A DNA stretch of 64,000 nucleotides from Devosia litorisediminis (GTDB taxonomy: Bacteria; Pseudomonadota; Alphaproteobacteria; Rhizobiales; Devosiaceae): contig NZ_JAGXTP010000001.1 in the NCBI RefSeq assembly GCF_018334155.1, forward strand, positions 2,108,001-2,172,000, in the 5' to 3' direction. The notes below the pieces were generated by a model. The model was not told where the DNA came from. It did no database searches and was given only the letters and a program-made list of their open reading frames with translations. Positions 26,244-35,045 of the stretch are shown in pieces. The stretch's first letter is position 1; each line of letters starts with the position of its first letter. The translations under genes were made by a program, and so were the position numbers.

Positions 26244-27513
26244 GCTCTGGTCCGTCATGGCGCCCGGTCAAGGCCAGGCGCAGTGGCAGGAACAGGGCCT
26301 TGCCCTTGCGGCCGGTGGTGGTCTTAAGCGCGCCAGTCCATTCGGACCAGGTGTCGATCGACCACGGCTCGGCCGGCAACATGGCCTTGGCCAATGCCAG
26401 AAATTCACGATCCTCGTCGGCAATGACAGGCTCGACAGGGCCCGTGATCAGCTTGGCAAGATCCTTGATGTCGTTGAACTTGGTGAGGTTGTCGCGCAGG
26501 GACAGCCAGATCGCCTCGCCTTCCAGACCCAGGCTGGTCAGACGGTGCAAGGCATCCTCGTAGCTCATGGCGTGCAGCAGGCGCGCGTTCAGCCCATCGA
26601 GTTCAACTGGATCAAAGCGCGCCGAGCCATGTGAAATCATCGAGAAGTCGAGCCGTTCGGCGATCTCGTCGAGCGAGGCGTAGGGTTCAACGGGCAAGCT
26701 GGTGCCGGTGATGGATGCCATAATGGCCACGGCTAGCGCTTCGTACCCCTCATCGCGGAAATCGGCGAGCGACTGGGAACCCAGGCGCTTGGAAAATCCC
26801 TGCCCCTGCGCATCGGTCAGCAGGTTGTGATGGGCAAAGATCGGCACGGTGCCGCCCAAGGCCTCGATGATCTCGATCTGCGTGCCGGTATTGGAAACGT
26901 GGTCCTCGCCCCGAATGACGTGGGTGATGGCCAGATCGATATCGTCCACGACCGATGGCAGCGTATAGAGATAGCTGCCATCTTCGCGGATCAGGACCGG
27001 GTCTGACATCGAGGCGGTGTTGACGGTCTGAGGCCCCTTGATCAGATCTTCGAACTGCACCGGGCGGCCATCAAGCTTGAAGCGCCAATGAGGCTTGCGG
27101 CCTTCGGATTCGAGCCGGGCGCGATCTTCATCGGTCAGCTTGAGGGCGGCGCGGTCGTAGATGGGCGGGCGACCAAGCGCGCGGGCCCGGGCACGACGAC
27201 GATCAAGTTCACCAGCGGTTTCGTAACAGGGGTAAAGCCGACCATCCGCAATCAGCCGGTCGCGAGCCGCATCATAGAGGTCGGTGCGCTCGGACTGGCG
27301 CACCAGCAGATCCGGCGTGATGCCAAGCCAGGCCAGATCGACCTCGATGCCGTCGGCAAATTCTCGGGTGGAGCGCGCCAGGTCGGTGTCGTCCATGCGC
27401 AGCACATATTTGCCGCCTTTGCGACGGGCGAAAAACCAGTTGAGCAGCGCCGGGCGGGCATTGCCGAGATGGATGCGACCTGTCGGGGACGGTGCCCAGC
27501 GAACGATGGTCAT
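26188..27513 (-). CDS. gltX: Glutamate--tRNA ligase (GltX1-like)
   Basis: A 441-residue class Ib synthetase that charges tRNA-Glu, or mischarges tRNA-Gln for the amidotransferase route. The HIGH motif is APSPTGRIHLGNARPALLNW; the second motif is degenerate, GFSKRLGSQSL instead of KLSKR. Alphaproteobacteria usually carry two gltX genes, and this is the shorter type. A TTG codon directly before could also start it, but the ATG at 27513 overlaps the nadE stop as TGATG, giving translational coupling. The 3' end runs 56 bases into the convergent DUF2865 gene. Confidence 0.92.
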   Translation of the reverse strand: MTIVRWAPSPTGRIHLGNARPALLNWFFARRKGGKYVLRMDDTDLARSTREFADGIEVDLAWLGITPDLLVRQSERTDLYDAARDRLIADGRLYPCYETAGELDRRRARARALGRPPIYDRAALKLTDEDRARLESEGRKPHWRFKLDGRPVQFEDLIKGPQTVNTASMSDPVLIREDGSYLYTLPSVVDDIDLAITHVIRGEDHVSNTGTQIEIIEALGGTVPIFAHHNLLTDAQGQGFSKRLGSQSLADFRDEGYEALAVAIMASITGTSLPVEPYASLDEIAERLDFSMISHGSARFDPVELDGLNARLLHAMSYEDALHRLTSLGLEGEAIWLSLRDNLTKFNDIKDLAKLITGPVEPVIADEDREFLALAKAMLPAEPWSIDTWSEWTGALKTTTGRKGKALFLPLRLALTGRHDGPELKSLLPLVGRTGCLDRLP

Positions 27514-29177
27514 CAAATGCTCCGGTCTTTGTAGCCATTGGTGATGGGGTATTTGCGCCCCATGCCGAAGGCCTTGGGGGTCAGCTTGGGTCCGGGGGCG
27601 GACTGGCGGCGCTTGTATTCGGCGATGTTGACCAGACGTTCAATGCGCTGAACCAGCGCGACGTCGTGGCCCTGAGCGACGATCTCGGCAAGGGACAACT
27701 CGTCTTCGACGATGCCCTTGAGGATGGCATCGAGCACCGGATAGGGCGGCAGGCTGTCCTGATCGGTCTGGTCGGGGCGCAGCTCGGCACTGGGTGCCTT
27801 TTCGATGATAGCCTGGGGAATGACTTCTCCAGCGGGGCCAAGGCAATCGCCGGGAACATGGCTGTTGCGCCAGTCGGCGAGCCGGTAGACCTCCATCTTG
27901 AACATGTCCTTGAGCGGATTGTAGCCGCCATTCATGTCGCCATAGATGGTGGCATAGCCCACGCCCATTTCGGACTTGTTACCGGTGGTGAGCAGCATGG
28001 AGCCCAGCTTGTTGCTGACGGCCATCAGAACGACGCCGCGCATGCGCGACTGGATGTTTTCCTCAGCCAGATCGGCGGGGCGATCGCCGAAGATCGGGGC
28101 AAGCTGTTCCAGCGCCTCGTCGACCGGGCTGCCAATGGAGACGATGTCGTACCGCACGCCAAGGTTGAGCGCGCAGTCCTTGGCGTCCTTGAGGCTTGCC
28201 TCTGAGGTATAGCGATAGGGCAGCATGATGCAGTGGACGTTTTCGGGACCAAAGGCGTCGACCGCCATGGCTGCGACGACGGCACTGTCGATGCCGCCAG
28301 AGAGTCCCAGCACGACCTGCTTGAAGCCGTTCTTGTGGACGTAGTCGCGCAGGCCGAGCACGCAGGCCAGCCAGGGGGCTTCATCGGTGGTGGTCAATTC
28401 GGTGACCTCGCCATTGGCGCAGGTCCAGCCATCGTCACTCCGCACCCAGTCGGAGACAATGAAATCGGTGGCGAAGGACTTGCCCTGAACGACCAGCTTG
28501 TTGCCCGGTTCGATGGCGAATGAGGCGCCGTCAAAAACGATCTCGTCCTGTCCGCCAACCTGGTTGAGGTAGAGCATGGGCACGTCGTCTTCAGCGACAC
28601 GGGCTCGTACCAGTTCCTTGCGGATATGCTGCTTGTTGGTCCAGTAGGGCGAGCCATTGGGGCAGAGCATGATCTCGGCGCCGCGCATGGCCAGATGTTC
28701 ACATACGCTGGCGTGCCAGACGTCCTCGCAAATGGGGATGCCCACCGGCACGCCCTTGATGGTCACCGGATCTGGCAGTGGCCCGGCGGTGAAGTAGCGC
28801 TTTTCGTAAAAGACGTCGTTGTTGGGCAGTTCACGCTTGAAACGTGTGGCGATGATCTCGCCCTTCTCGGCGACAATGGCAGCATTGTAGAGGCCATTCT
28901 TATCCCACCAGATGGTGGGCAGCACGACGACGACATCGGTGCCAGCGGTATCGGCTGCCAGATCGCGGGCAGCCTGCATGGCGTCCCTGACGAATTGCGG
29001 CTTGAACAGCAGGTCATCGGGGAAGTAGCCGGTCAGGAAAAGCTCGGAGAACATCAGGACGTCGGCTCTAGCGGCAACGGCATCGGCCAGAGCTGTGCGG
29101 GCCAGCGCCAGATTGCCCGGCAGGTCGCCGACCTTGGGATTGAGCTGGGCGAGCGCAATTCGGAGGCGGTCTGTCAC
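27513..29177 (-). CDS. nadE: Glutamine-dependent NAD+ synthetase
   Basis: A 554-residue two-domain enzyme making NAD from nicotinate adenine dinucleotide with glutamine as nitrogen donor. The N-terminal nitrilase-type glutaminase domain has the triad E45 (FSELFLTGY), K114 (FKRELPNND) and C150 (PICEDVW). The C-terminal synthetase domain has the PP-loop VLGLSGGIDSAVVAAMA. I place the start at GTG 29177, whose product begins MTDRLRIALAQLNPKVGD as in homologues; the GTG/ATG further upstream adds 22 residues rich in Ala and His. The stop overlaps the gltX start. Confidence 0.95.
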   Translation of the reverse strand: MTDRLRIALAQLNPKVGDLPGNLALARTALADAVAARADVLMFSELFLTGYFPDDLLFKPQFVRDAMQAARDLAADTAGTDVVVVLPTIWWDKNGLYNAAIVAEKGEIIATRFKRELPNNDVFYEKRYFTAGPLPDPVTIKGVPVGIPICEDVWHASVCEHLAMRGAEIMLCPNGSPYWTNKQHIRKELVRARVAEDDVPMLYLNQVGGQDEIVFDGASFAIEPGNKLVVQGKSFATDFIVSDWVRSDDGWTCANGEVTELTTTDEAPWLACVLGLRDYVHKNGFKQVVLGLSGGIDSAVVAAMAVDAFGPENVHCIMLPYRYTSEASLKDAKDCALNLGVRYDIVSIGSPVDEALEQLAPIFGDRPADLAEENIQSRMRGVVLMAVSNKLGSMLLTTGNKSEMGVGYATIYGDMNGGYNPLKDMFKMEVYRLADWRNSHVPGDCLGPAGEVIPQAIIEKAPSAELRPDQTDQDSLPPYPVLDAILKGIVEDELSLAEIVAQGHDVALVQRIERLVNIAEYKRRQSAPGPKLTPKAFGMGRKYPITNGYKDRSI

Positions 29178-29298
29178 GATAAATCTGCCCGTTGTCTGAG
29201 GATGTGCGGACGCAGCGGCAGGCAAGTGCCGGAACGCGCGCAAGACTTATCCGCTCGCCCCTATCAGGGCAAGCGCACAACGTCAGCCGGCAGGCGGA

Positions 29299-30276
29299 CT
29301 AAAAGCGGCCGGTCAGCTCGAACAGCGCACCATAGCGGAAGATGCGGGCGAAATTGCTGGGCAGGTCCAGAGTTGGCAGGTTGGCGCCGCCCGAAGACGA
29401 GGTGAACTTGGCATCGAGCTGGCCTTCGAGATACCAGGCACGGCCACCGACGCGTACAGTGAGGTTCTCGGTTGGGTGAAAACCCACCAGACCTTCAGCC
29501 ATGACACCATAGCCGCGACCGGTCAGTGTGGTCGGTGCGCGTTCCTGGAAATTGCCAAAGCCGGGGAAATTGTAGCCCGTCGGAGAGTTGCCGCCCAGCG
29601 TACCGGAAATGGCGGCATAGGGGACGGCTGCGACTTCACCCTGAAAGTCGAATTGTTCGTACTCGGCCTGGCCCTTGACGCCCAGGCGGACAGCATGAAT
29701 GTCAAAATCGTCCTTGGCGGTACCGAAGGAGGTTGGATTGCTTGCGCCATCAAAGGTGGCGCCGTACTGGCCCGAACCGATGTCGGGCGCGTCTTTCCAG
29801 TACTGATAGCCGATGAGGCCACCGAACGAGAAACCCTCGTCCATATCGCCCCACGGCAACCAGCCGAAATCGGTGCCGATATAGCCAATGTTGGAATTGC
29901 GGCCAATCGAGCCCGACGATGAGGGCGTGACGGCATAGGTACCCGTCGTGGACAGGCCGAGACCGGCCTTGCCGCTCAAATAGGTCTGGGTCGACAGATC
30001 TTCGATCTTGCCGTGCAGTTCGCCAATATGGGTCTGATCGCGGGTGGAGATGGTCACATCGCCCAGCGTCGTGCCGCCGCTGACAGCGGTAAAGCCGGCG
30101 TCCTGTTCGCCCCACGACATCCAGTAGCGCGTGCCAAACTCAAACCGCAGGTCATCGTCCGGGTTTTGCCAGCTTTCGGGGTAGGCTGGGCGCATTTCAG
30201 GATAATCGGCGGCCAGTGCGGGCGCTGCAGTGAGCATAGCCAGTATGGCAACGGCGCCTTTGAGGGAGCGCTTCAT
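29299..30276 (-). CDS. Outer membrane beta-barrel protein of unknown role
   Basis: A 325-residue protein with a signal peptide (MKRSLKGAVAILAMLTAAPALA, cleavage before ADYPEM) and alternating hydrophobic/aromatic strands (RFEFGTRYWMSWG, GLIGYQYWKDAP, FDIHAVRLGVKGQAEY, LTVRVGGRAWYLEG). It ends in FRYGALFELTGRF, with the terminal phenylalanine that the Bam machinery recognises. It resembles the porin-like Omp proteins of rhizobia, without a more exact call. GGAGA precedes the ATG. It is divergent from the receiver gene. Confidence 0.82.
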   Translation of the reverse strand: MKRSLKGAVAILAMLTAAPALAADYPEMRPAYPESWQNPDDDLRFEFGTRYWMSWGEQDAGFTAVSGGTTLGDVTISTRDQTHIGELHGKIEDLSTQTYLSGKAGLGLSTTGTYAVTPSSSGSIGRNSNIGYIGTDFGWLPWGDMDEGFSFGGLIGYQYWKDAPDIGSGQYGATFDGASNPTSFGTAKDDFDIHAVRLGVKGQAEYEQFDFQGEVAAVPYAAISGTLGGNSPTGYNFPGFGNFQERAPTTLTGRGYGVMAEGLVGFHPTENLTVRVGGRAWYLEGQLDAKFTSSSGGANLPTLDLPSNFARIFRYGALFELTGRF

Positions 30277-30495
30277 GTGGTTCTCCGGTTCGACAGCCGT
30301 GTGGTTCCAGACCCAAGCTATGAAGTATTAGGGTTAACGTTCCGCTAAACGCGCCGGAGGCCGCATTGGCGGTTTGGTAACGTCATCGGCGCATGCTTGA
30401 TCACGCTTGCAGGAAAATGCGATAAAATGGCAACCAGACGCTTACTGACGAGTTGCCCTTAGCCAGTTGGCGAAATGTGACCGAGAGTTGGACTT

Positions 30496-30918
30496 ATGAC
30501 GTGCAGGATATTGGTGGTTGAAGACGAGATCTTCGTAGCCACGGAAATCGAACATGTGATCGAGGAGATGGGCTTTGAGCCTGTCGGAATCGCTGCTGAA
30601 CAGCGTGCAGCGCTTGCTCTGGCAAGCAAAGCCGATGTTGCACTGGTCGATCTCAACCTGCGTGACGGTGCCACCGGCATCAATATTGGTCGCATCCTGT
30701 CGCAGACGCATGGCGTTACTGTGATGTTCATGACCGCCAACCCTGCACAGCTCGGCTCAGGTGTGCCCGGTACAATCGGCGTTCTGCCCAAGCCGGTGAC
30801 CGATCAGGATTTGCGGGATGCCGTGTCATATGCTGTCGCACGTCACCGCGCTTCAGAGGCGGCACCACCGCGCCGCCTGCAATTGTTCAAGCTGCCGGGT
30901 TCGCTGAACCTGACCTAG
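30496..30918 (+). CDS. Stand-alone receiver-domain response regulator
   Basis: A 140-residue single receiver domain with D10/E11, phosphoacceptor D52 (VALVDLNLRDG), T80 and K99 (GVLPKPVTDQD). A 25-residue tail follows with no DNA-binding domain. It belongs to the type often paired with HWE or HisKA_2 kinases in alphaproteobacteria. It faces the HWE kinase gene tail to tail and both stops fall in CTAG at 30915-30918, so the two may be partners. That is inference from context. Confidence 0.88.
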   Translation: MTCRILVVEDEIFVATEIEHVIEEMGFEPVGIAAEQRAALALASKADVALVDLNLRDGATGINIGRILSQTHGVTVMFMTANPAQLGSGVPGTIGVLPKPVTDQDLRDAVSYAVARHRASEAAPPRRLQLFKLPGSLNLT

Positions 30919-32822
30919 CTCTGCCGCTGCAGTTTTGCCGAGCGCTTGAGGGCTTCAATCGGCAGATCGACCTCGACGCGCAGACCATCCTTATCCCAAG
31001 CCCGCTGCAACTCGCCCCGCAACTGTCCCTGAACGCTCAGTTCGATGACGCGAGAGCCAAAGCCTGACGTCTCACCGGGAGTGACTTCGGGACCACCCAC
31101 CTCTTTCCATGACAGATGATAGCGGCCATCGGTGGGCCCCTGCCCGGTCAGCACAACACGGCCGGTGTCGATGGAGAGCGCGCCGTATTTGGCGGCATTG
31201 GTGGCCAGTTCATGGAACAGCAAGGCCAGCGGCGTCGCGGCGCCATCGTCGATCTCGGTATCATCGCCCTCAAATGTCACCCGCTGCTCATCGACATCGC
31301 GATAAGGCTGCATCAGACGCTCGATCAGCGATTTGAGCGAGCTCTGGCTGACGCTGGGGCGTGACTCGCTGGAGTGGGGCCGCACGAAGTCGTGGGCCTC
31401 GCCCAGGGCGTAGATGCGCTGGCGCAGTTCATTGGCGAACGGCTTGAGTTCGGGGCGGCTACGCGCCGACAGGCTGATGATGCCGGTCAGAACGGCGAAA
31501 ATGTTCTTGATGCGGTGGCTGAGTTCCTGGGCGACCAGTTCGCGCTCTTCGGCGGCCAGCTTGGCCTCGTGAATGTCGGTGCAGGTGCCGATCCAGCGCA
31601 CGATGGTGCCCGATGCATCGCGAATGGGCAGGGCCAGGCCCAGCGTCCAGCGATATTCGCCCGAGCGGTGCCGCAGGCGGTATTCGATCTGGTAGGGCTC
31701 GCCAGTATCGAGCGAGTTCTTCCAGACGCCCCAGGCGCGGTCCTGATCGTCAGGATGGAACATGCCGTTCCATGCCTCGCCATCGGTAGAGCCATCGGGC
31801 ACGCCGGTGAACTCATACCAACGGGCGTTGTAGTAATCGTGGAAGCCATCGGGCAGCGTTGACCAGACCATTTGCGGCATGGCGTCGGCCAGGGTGCGGA
31901 AACGCAATTCGCTTTCGGCAAGCGCGTCGGTCGTACGGCGCTGTTCTGTGATATCGACCAGCACACCGGGAAAGCGCTGAATCACGCCCTCAGCGTTGAA
32001 GCGCGGGCGGCCTGATGCCACAACCCAGCGGATCTCGCCATTGCGGCCCTGCACGCGGTATTCGGAATGGTAGGGCGACTTTTCGCGGATCGATGTGGCA
32101 ATTTCCTCGCCCACGCGTTCGGCGTCTTCGGGATAGATGGCAGCCAGGAAATCCTTGAGCGGCACACCCAGACCGGCCTGCTGCGGGTCAAGGTTGAACA
32201 GTTCGGCAAATCGATCGTCGGCGGTGACGGTATCGCCGGGTACATCCCAGTCCCAGGTGCCGACAAGGCCCGATCCACTCAGGGCCAGCGACAGGCGCTC
32301 TTCGCTGCGCGCCAGCGCCTGCTTGGCGAGAACCTGATCAGTCGTGTCGAGCACCACGCAAATGCCGGCCAGCGGCTGCCCGTCCTCCCCCAGCACGGGA
32401 CTATAGTGCAGATCAAGCCAGGTTGTTTCAAACTGCCCATGACGGTCGAGCAGCATTTCCTGATCCTTGAGCGTGACCGTCTCGCCGCGCATGCAGCGCA
32501 TGACCTTGTCAGCGTTGAACTCAGCAGCTTCGGGCCAGGCGTCGACAGCCGGCATGCCAAAAATCGCCGGATGACGCTGGCCAGCGAACACCGCATAGGC
32601 ATTATTATAGATCAGAATGCCCTGATGGCCGATCAGCATGGCCATCGGCGCCGAGGCGGCCATCATTACACGAACAGCGCCCTTGAGGCTCTCGGGCCAT
32701 TCGGGAATGGGACCAAGGGGATTGCTGGTCCAGTCATATTCATTGACGAGCTTGAGGGTTGGATCGGACTCCAACTGGGCACGGGTCTCGGCGGAGGCCG
32801 CGGGAAACAACGACTTTGGCAT
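30915..32822 (-). CDS. HWE-family sensor histidine kinase with PAS domains
   Basis: A 635-residue soluble sensor kinase with no membrane segment. Three PAS-like units lie at about residues 50-165, 175-295 and 302-420. The third has the PAS_3 pattern and PAC ending (YRWTLGLALPIRDASGTIV). The kinase core has H436 in the HWE-type motif (ELSHRIKNIFAVL), N542 in HELATNAAKYGAL and W572-K-E574, which give the family its name. Such kinases sense light, redox or other small signals via PAS. No cofactor-binding cysteine or LOV motif (NCRFLQ) is present. It is convergent with the lone receiver. Confidence 0.92.
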   Translation of the reverse strand: MPKSLFPAASAETRAQLESDPTLKLVNEYDWTSNPLGPIPEWPESLKGAVRVMMAASAPMAMLIGHQGILIYNNAYAVFAGQRHPAIFGMPAVDAWPEAAEFNADKVMRCMRGETVTLKDQEMLLDRHGQFETTWLDLHYSPVLGEDGQPLAGICVVLDTTDQVLAKQALARSEERLSLALSGSGLVGTWDWDVPGDTVTADDRFAELFNLDPQQAGLGVPLKDFLAAIYPEDAERVGEEIATSIREKSPYHSEYRVQGRNGEIRWVVASGRPRFNAEGVIQRFPGVLVDITEQRRTTDALAESELRFRTLADAMPQMVWSTLPDGFHDYYNARWYEFTGVPDGSTDGEAWNGMFHPDDQDRAWGVWKNSLDTGEPYQIEYRLRHRSGEYRWTLGLALPIRDASGTIVRWIGTCTDIHEAKLAAEERELVAQELSHRIKNIFAVLTGIISLSARSRPELKPFANELRQRIYALGEAHDFVRPHSSESRPSVSQSSLKSLIERLMQPYRDVDEQRVTFEGDDTEIDDGAATPLALLFHELATNAAKYGALSIDTGRVVLTGQGPTDGRYHLSWKEVGGPEVTPGETSGFGSRVIELSVQGQLRGELQRAWDKDGLRVEVDLPIEALKRSAKLQRQS

Positions 32823-32933
32823 TAAAGGCCTTCATGAATCTGGCGCATAGCAAGCACGATCAGACGCACAAGAAACCCGCGCGCATCCGGTCAAACGCGC
32901 AGGTGTCCATGTTGGTTTCAATTCATTGCGGGT

Positions 32934-34310
32934 TTATTCCCCCGCGGCAAGACCCTGATGCGCCGGTTTTTGCGCGTGGACTTCCTCGGCAACCAAGAAA
33001 GCCAGTTCGAGCGCCTGACTGGCGTTGAGGCGCGGGTCGCAATAGGTGTTGTAGCGATCCGAGAGCGTGGCTTCGGTCACCGCGGAAACACCACCGACGC
33101 ATTCGGTCACATCGTCGCCGGTCATTTCGATGTGTACGCCACCGGCGTAGGTGCCCATATCGCGGTGTACATCGAAGAACGATTTCACCTCGGACAGAAC
33201 ACGATCAAATGGCCGGGTCTTGAAGCCGGTCGACGCCTTGATGGTATTGCCGTGCATCGGATCGGAGCACCAGACAACTGTGCGACCGGCACTCTGAACG
33301 GTTTCGATCAGGCGCGGCAGATGATCGTGCACCTTGTCGGCGCCAAAGCGGGTGATCAGGGTGATGCGACCAGCTTCATCGGTCGGATTGAGCCGATCGA
33401 GCAGGCGCAGCAGGTCCTCGCTCGACAGCGATGGGCCGCACTTGATGCCGATCGGGTTCTTGATACCGGCAAAATACTCGACATGGGCCGCATCAGGCTG
33501 GCGGGTACGATCACCAATCCACAGCATGTGGCCCGAGGTTGCGTACCAGTCATTGGAAATGGAGTCGCGACGGGTCAGCGCCTCCTCATAGCCGAGCAGC
33601 AGCGCTTCATGGCTGGTGAAGAAACTGGTCTGCTTGAGCGCGGGCGTGTTCTCCGGCGTGATGCCCAGAGCACTCATGAAGGTGATGGCGTCGTCAATCT
33701 TGCGCGCCACTTCCTCGTAACGCGGATAATAGTTCGAGCCCTTCATGAAGCCGACTGTCCACTCGTGGATACGTGTCAGCTCGGCATAGCCGCCCATGGA
33801 GAAGGCGCGCAGCAGGTTGAGCGTAGCGGCAGACTGACGATAGGCCTGCAGCATGCGATCGGGATCGGGGATGCGCGAGCCTTCATTGAAGTCGATAGCG
33901 TTGATAATGTCACCGCGATAGCTGGGCAGTTCGACACCGTCGATGGTCTCGGTATCGGCAGAGCGCGGCTTGGCGAACTGGCCAGCAACGCGACCAACCT
34001 TGACGACGGGCTTGGAAGCACCGTGGGTCAACACCACCGCCATCTGCAGGAAGACGCGGAAAAAGTCGCGGATATGGTCCGCGCCATGTTCGGCAAAACT
34101 CTCGGCGCAATCGCCCCCCTGCAACAGGAATGCCTCACCGCGGGCGACAGCGGCCAGCCGGGTCTTGAGGTCACGCGCTTCGCCGGCAAACACCAGCGGG
34201 GGGAAGGTGGAGAGCTGACGCTCGGCTTCGCTCAAGGCCGCTTGATCGGGATAGGCCGGAACCTGTGAAATCGGCTTGGCGCGCCAGCTATCGGGGGTCC
34301 AGGTGGTCAT
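32934..34310 (-). CDS. 3-deoxy-7-phosphoheptulonate synthase, class II (plant type)
   Basis: A 458-residue DAHP synthase making the first intermediate of the shikimate pathway from phosphoenolpyruvate and erythrose 4-phosphate. The class II pattern is clear: [73 protein letters not shown] and [19 protein letters not shown]. Length and ends match the family. Its 5' side faces a 735-base non-coding stretch that includes a long inverted repeat, possibly a regulatory leader. No other aromatic-pathway gene is adjacent. Confidence 0.95.
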   Translation of the reverse strand: MTTWTPDSWRAKPISQVPAYPDQAALSEAERQLSTFPPLVFAGEARDLKTRLAAVARGEAFLLQGGDCAESFAEHGADHIRDFFRVFLQMAVVLTHGASKPVVKVGRVAGQFAKPRSADTETIDGVELPSYRGDIINAIDFNEGSRIPDPDRMLQAYRQSAATLNLLRAFSMGGYAELTRIHEWTVGFMKGSNYYPRYEEVARKIDDAITFMSALGITPENTPALKQTSFFTSHEALLLGYEEALTRRDSISNDWYATSGHMLWIGDRTRQPDAAHVEYFAGIKNPIGIKCGPSLSSEDLLRLLDRLNPTDEAGRITLITRFGADKVHDHLPRLIETVQSAGRTVVWCSDPMHGNTIKASTGFKTRPFDRVLSEVKSFFDVHRDMGTYAGGVHIEMTGDDVTECVGGVSAVTEATLSDRYNTYCDPRLNASQALELAFLVAEEVHAQKPAHQGLAAGE

Positions 34311-34444
34311 ATCGGGTCTCGCTCACGCGGGTTACAGGCTGTTGGCTGGCGGAATACCAAGGCAGGACGGCTGTGCCAAGGATAATCGGGGCTGAGGCGC
34401 GCCAAAACCCCGCCCGGCCCTGTGGCGTCGCGGTATCACGGGTA

Positions 34445-34498
34445 ACGGGCGGCCATTGGGCCTCAAGAAATGTAGAGAACGGTCCAAGGGCCGCCCGT
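34445..34498. repeat. Long inverted repeat, 18-base arms
   Basis: ACGGGCGGCC (34445-34454) pairs with GGCCGCCCGT (34489-34498). The stem extends inward to 18 positions with two mismatches, leaving an 18-base loop (34463-34480). No T-run follows on either strand. It lies 135 bases upstream of the DAHP synthase start and could be part of its leader or an independent structured RNA. Confidence 0.65.
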
Positions 34499-34705
34499 CA
34501 CGAACCGGTTTTGTGCGAGGGGCGGTTCAGCCTGCGCCGGTGTTTCAGACGCGGCTGCCGCTTGCCCCACTGGACAGGCGCCCCCATCCCCCGGCCCTCC
34601 CGCCTGGCCCTGCGTTGGGACCAGTGACTGGCGGGAACGGGCCCATGATGTCACGGGGCGAGCGGGCGGGCACTAGATGGATAAGGTTTTGGAGACCCCC
34701 CCTAG

Positions 34706-34726
34706 CCTCCCCCTGGCAGGGGGAGG
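34706..34726. repeat. C-rich/G-rich palindromic element, copy B
   Basis: CCTCCCCC, TGGCA, GGGGGAGG: perfect 8-base arms. Same family as the copies at 34776, 34914 and 55124. Confidence 0.7.
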
Positions 34727-34775
34727 AACAGGTCTGGTGGTGGGGGCAAAATAGGGGCTCTCGCTCCCCTCCCTA

Positions 34776-34793
34776 CCTCCCCCATCAAGGGGG
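34776..34793. repeat. C-rich/G-rich palindromic element, copy C
   Basis: CCTCCCCC, ATCAA, GGGGG. Its 17-base core is identical to copy E at 55124. Confidence 0.7.
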
Positions 34794-34913
34794 ACGCGCA
34801 GGACGGTGGCGCTGGCTAGATCGAGGTCAGGCCGCAACCCCTCTTCAGCGCTCCAAATCAAGCGAGCTGAACTCCATGCGTGGTGCGGATGGTGCCACAG
34901 CCACTGCGCAGCA

Positions 34914-34945
34914 CCTCCCCCTTGATGGGAGAGGCCGGGAGGGGG
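34914..34945. repeat. C-rich/G-rich palindromic element, copy D (inverted orientation)
   Basis: CCTCCCCC, TTGAT, GGGAGAGG and a following CCGGGAGGGGG. Its reverse complement matches copy E at 55115-55143, including the flanking CTCCCGGCCTC. Confidence 0.7.
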
Positions 34946-35045
34946 CTGATCTCAGGATGAGTCCCGGAATGACCCGATGGGTTTTCGCCATTGGGCCACT
35001 GCGGCGCCGGATCTGCAGGTGTTGGACGGCGCAAAGCGCCCCGCC

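Larger units (their letters stand above)
34311..35045. other. Non-coding stretch with palindromic elements between DAHP synthase and glutathione reductase
   Basis: No convincing gene was found in 735 bases. It holds a long inverted repeat (34445-34498) and three C-rich/G-rich palindromes (34706, 34776, 34914). An open frame at 34456-35049 on + is only proline/arginine-rich low complexity generated by these elements. Confidence 0.75.

Noticed and set aside
30330..30350. CtrA-type site (TTAA-N7-TTAA) upstream of the outer membrane protein gene
   Set aside because: TTAAC is followed by TAAAC at the wrong spacing, so it does not match the consensus.
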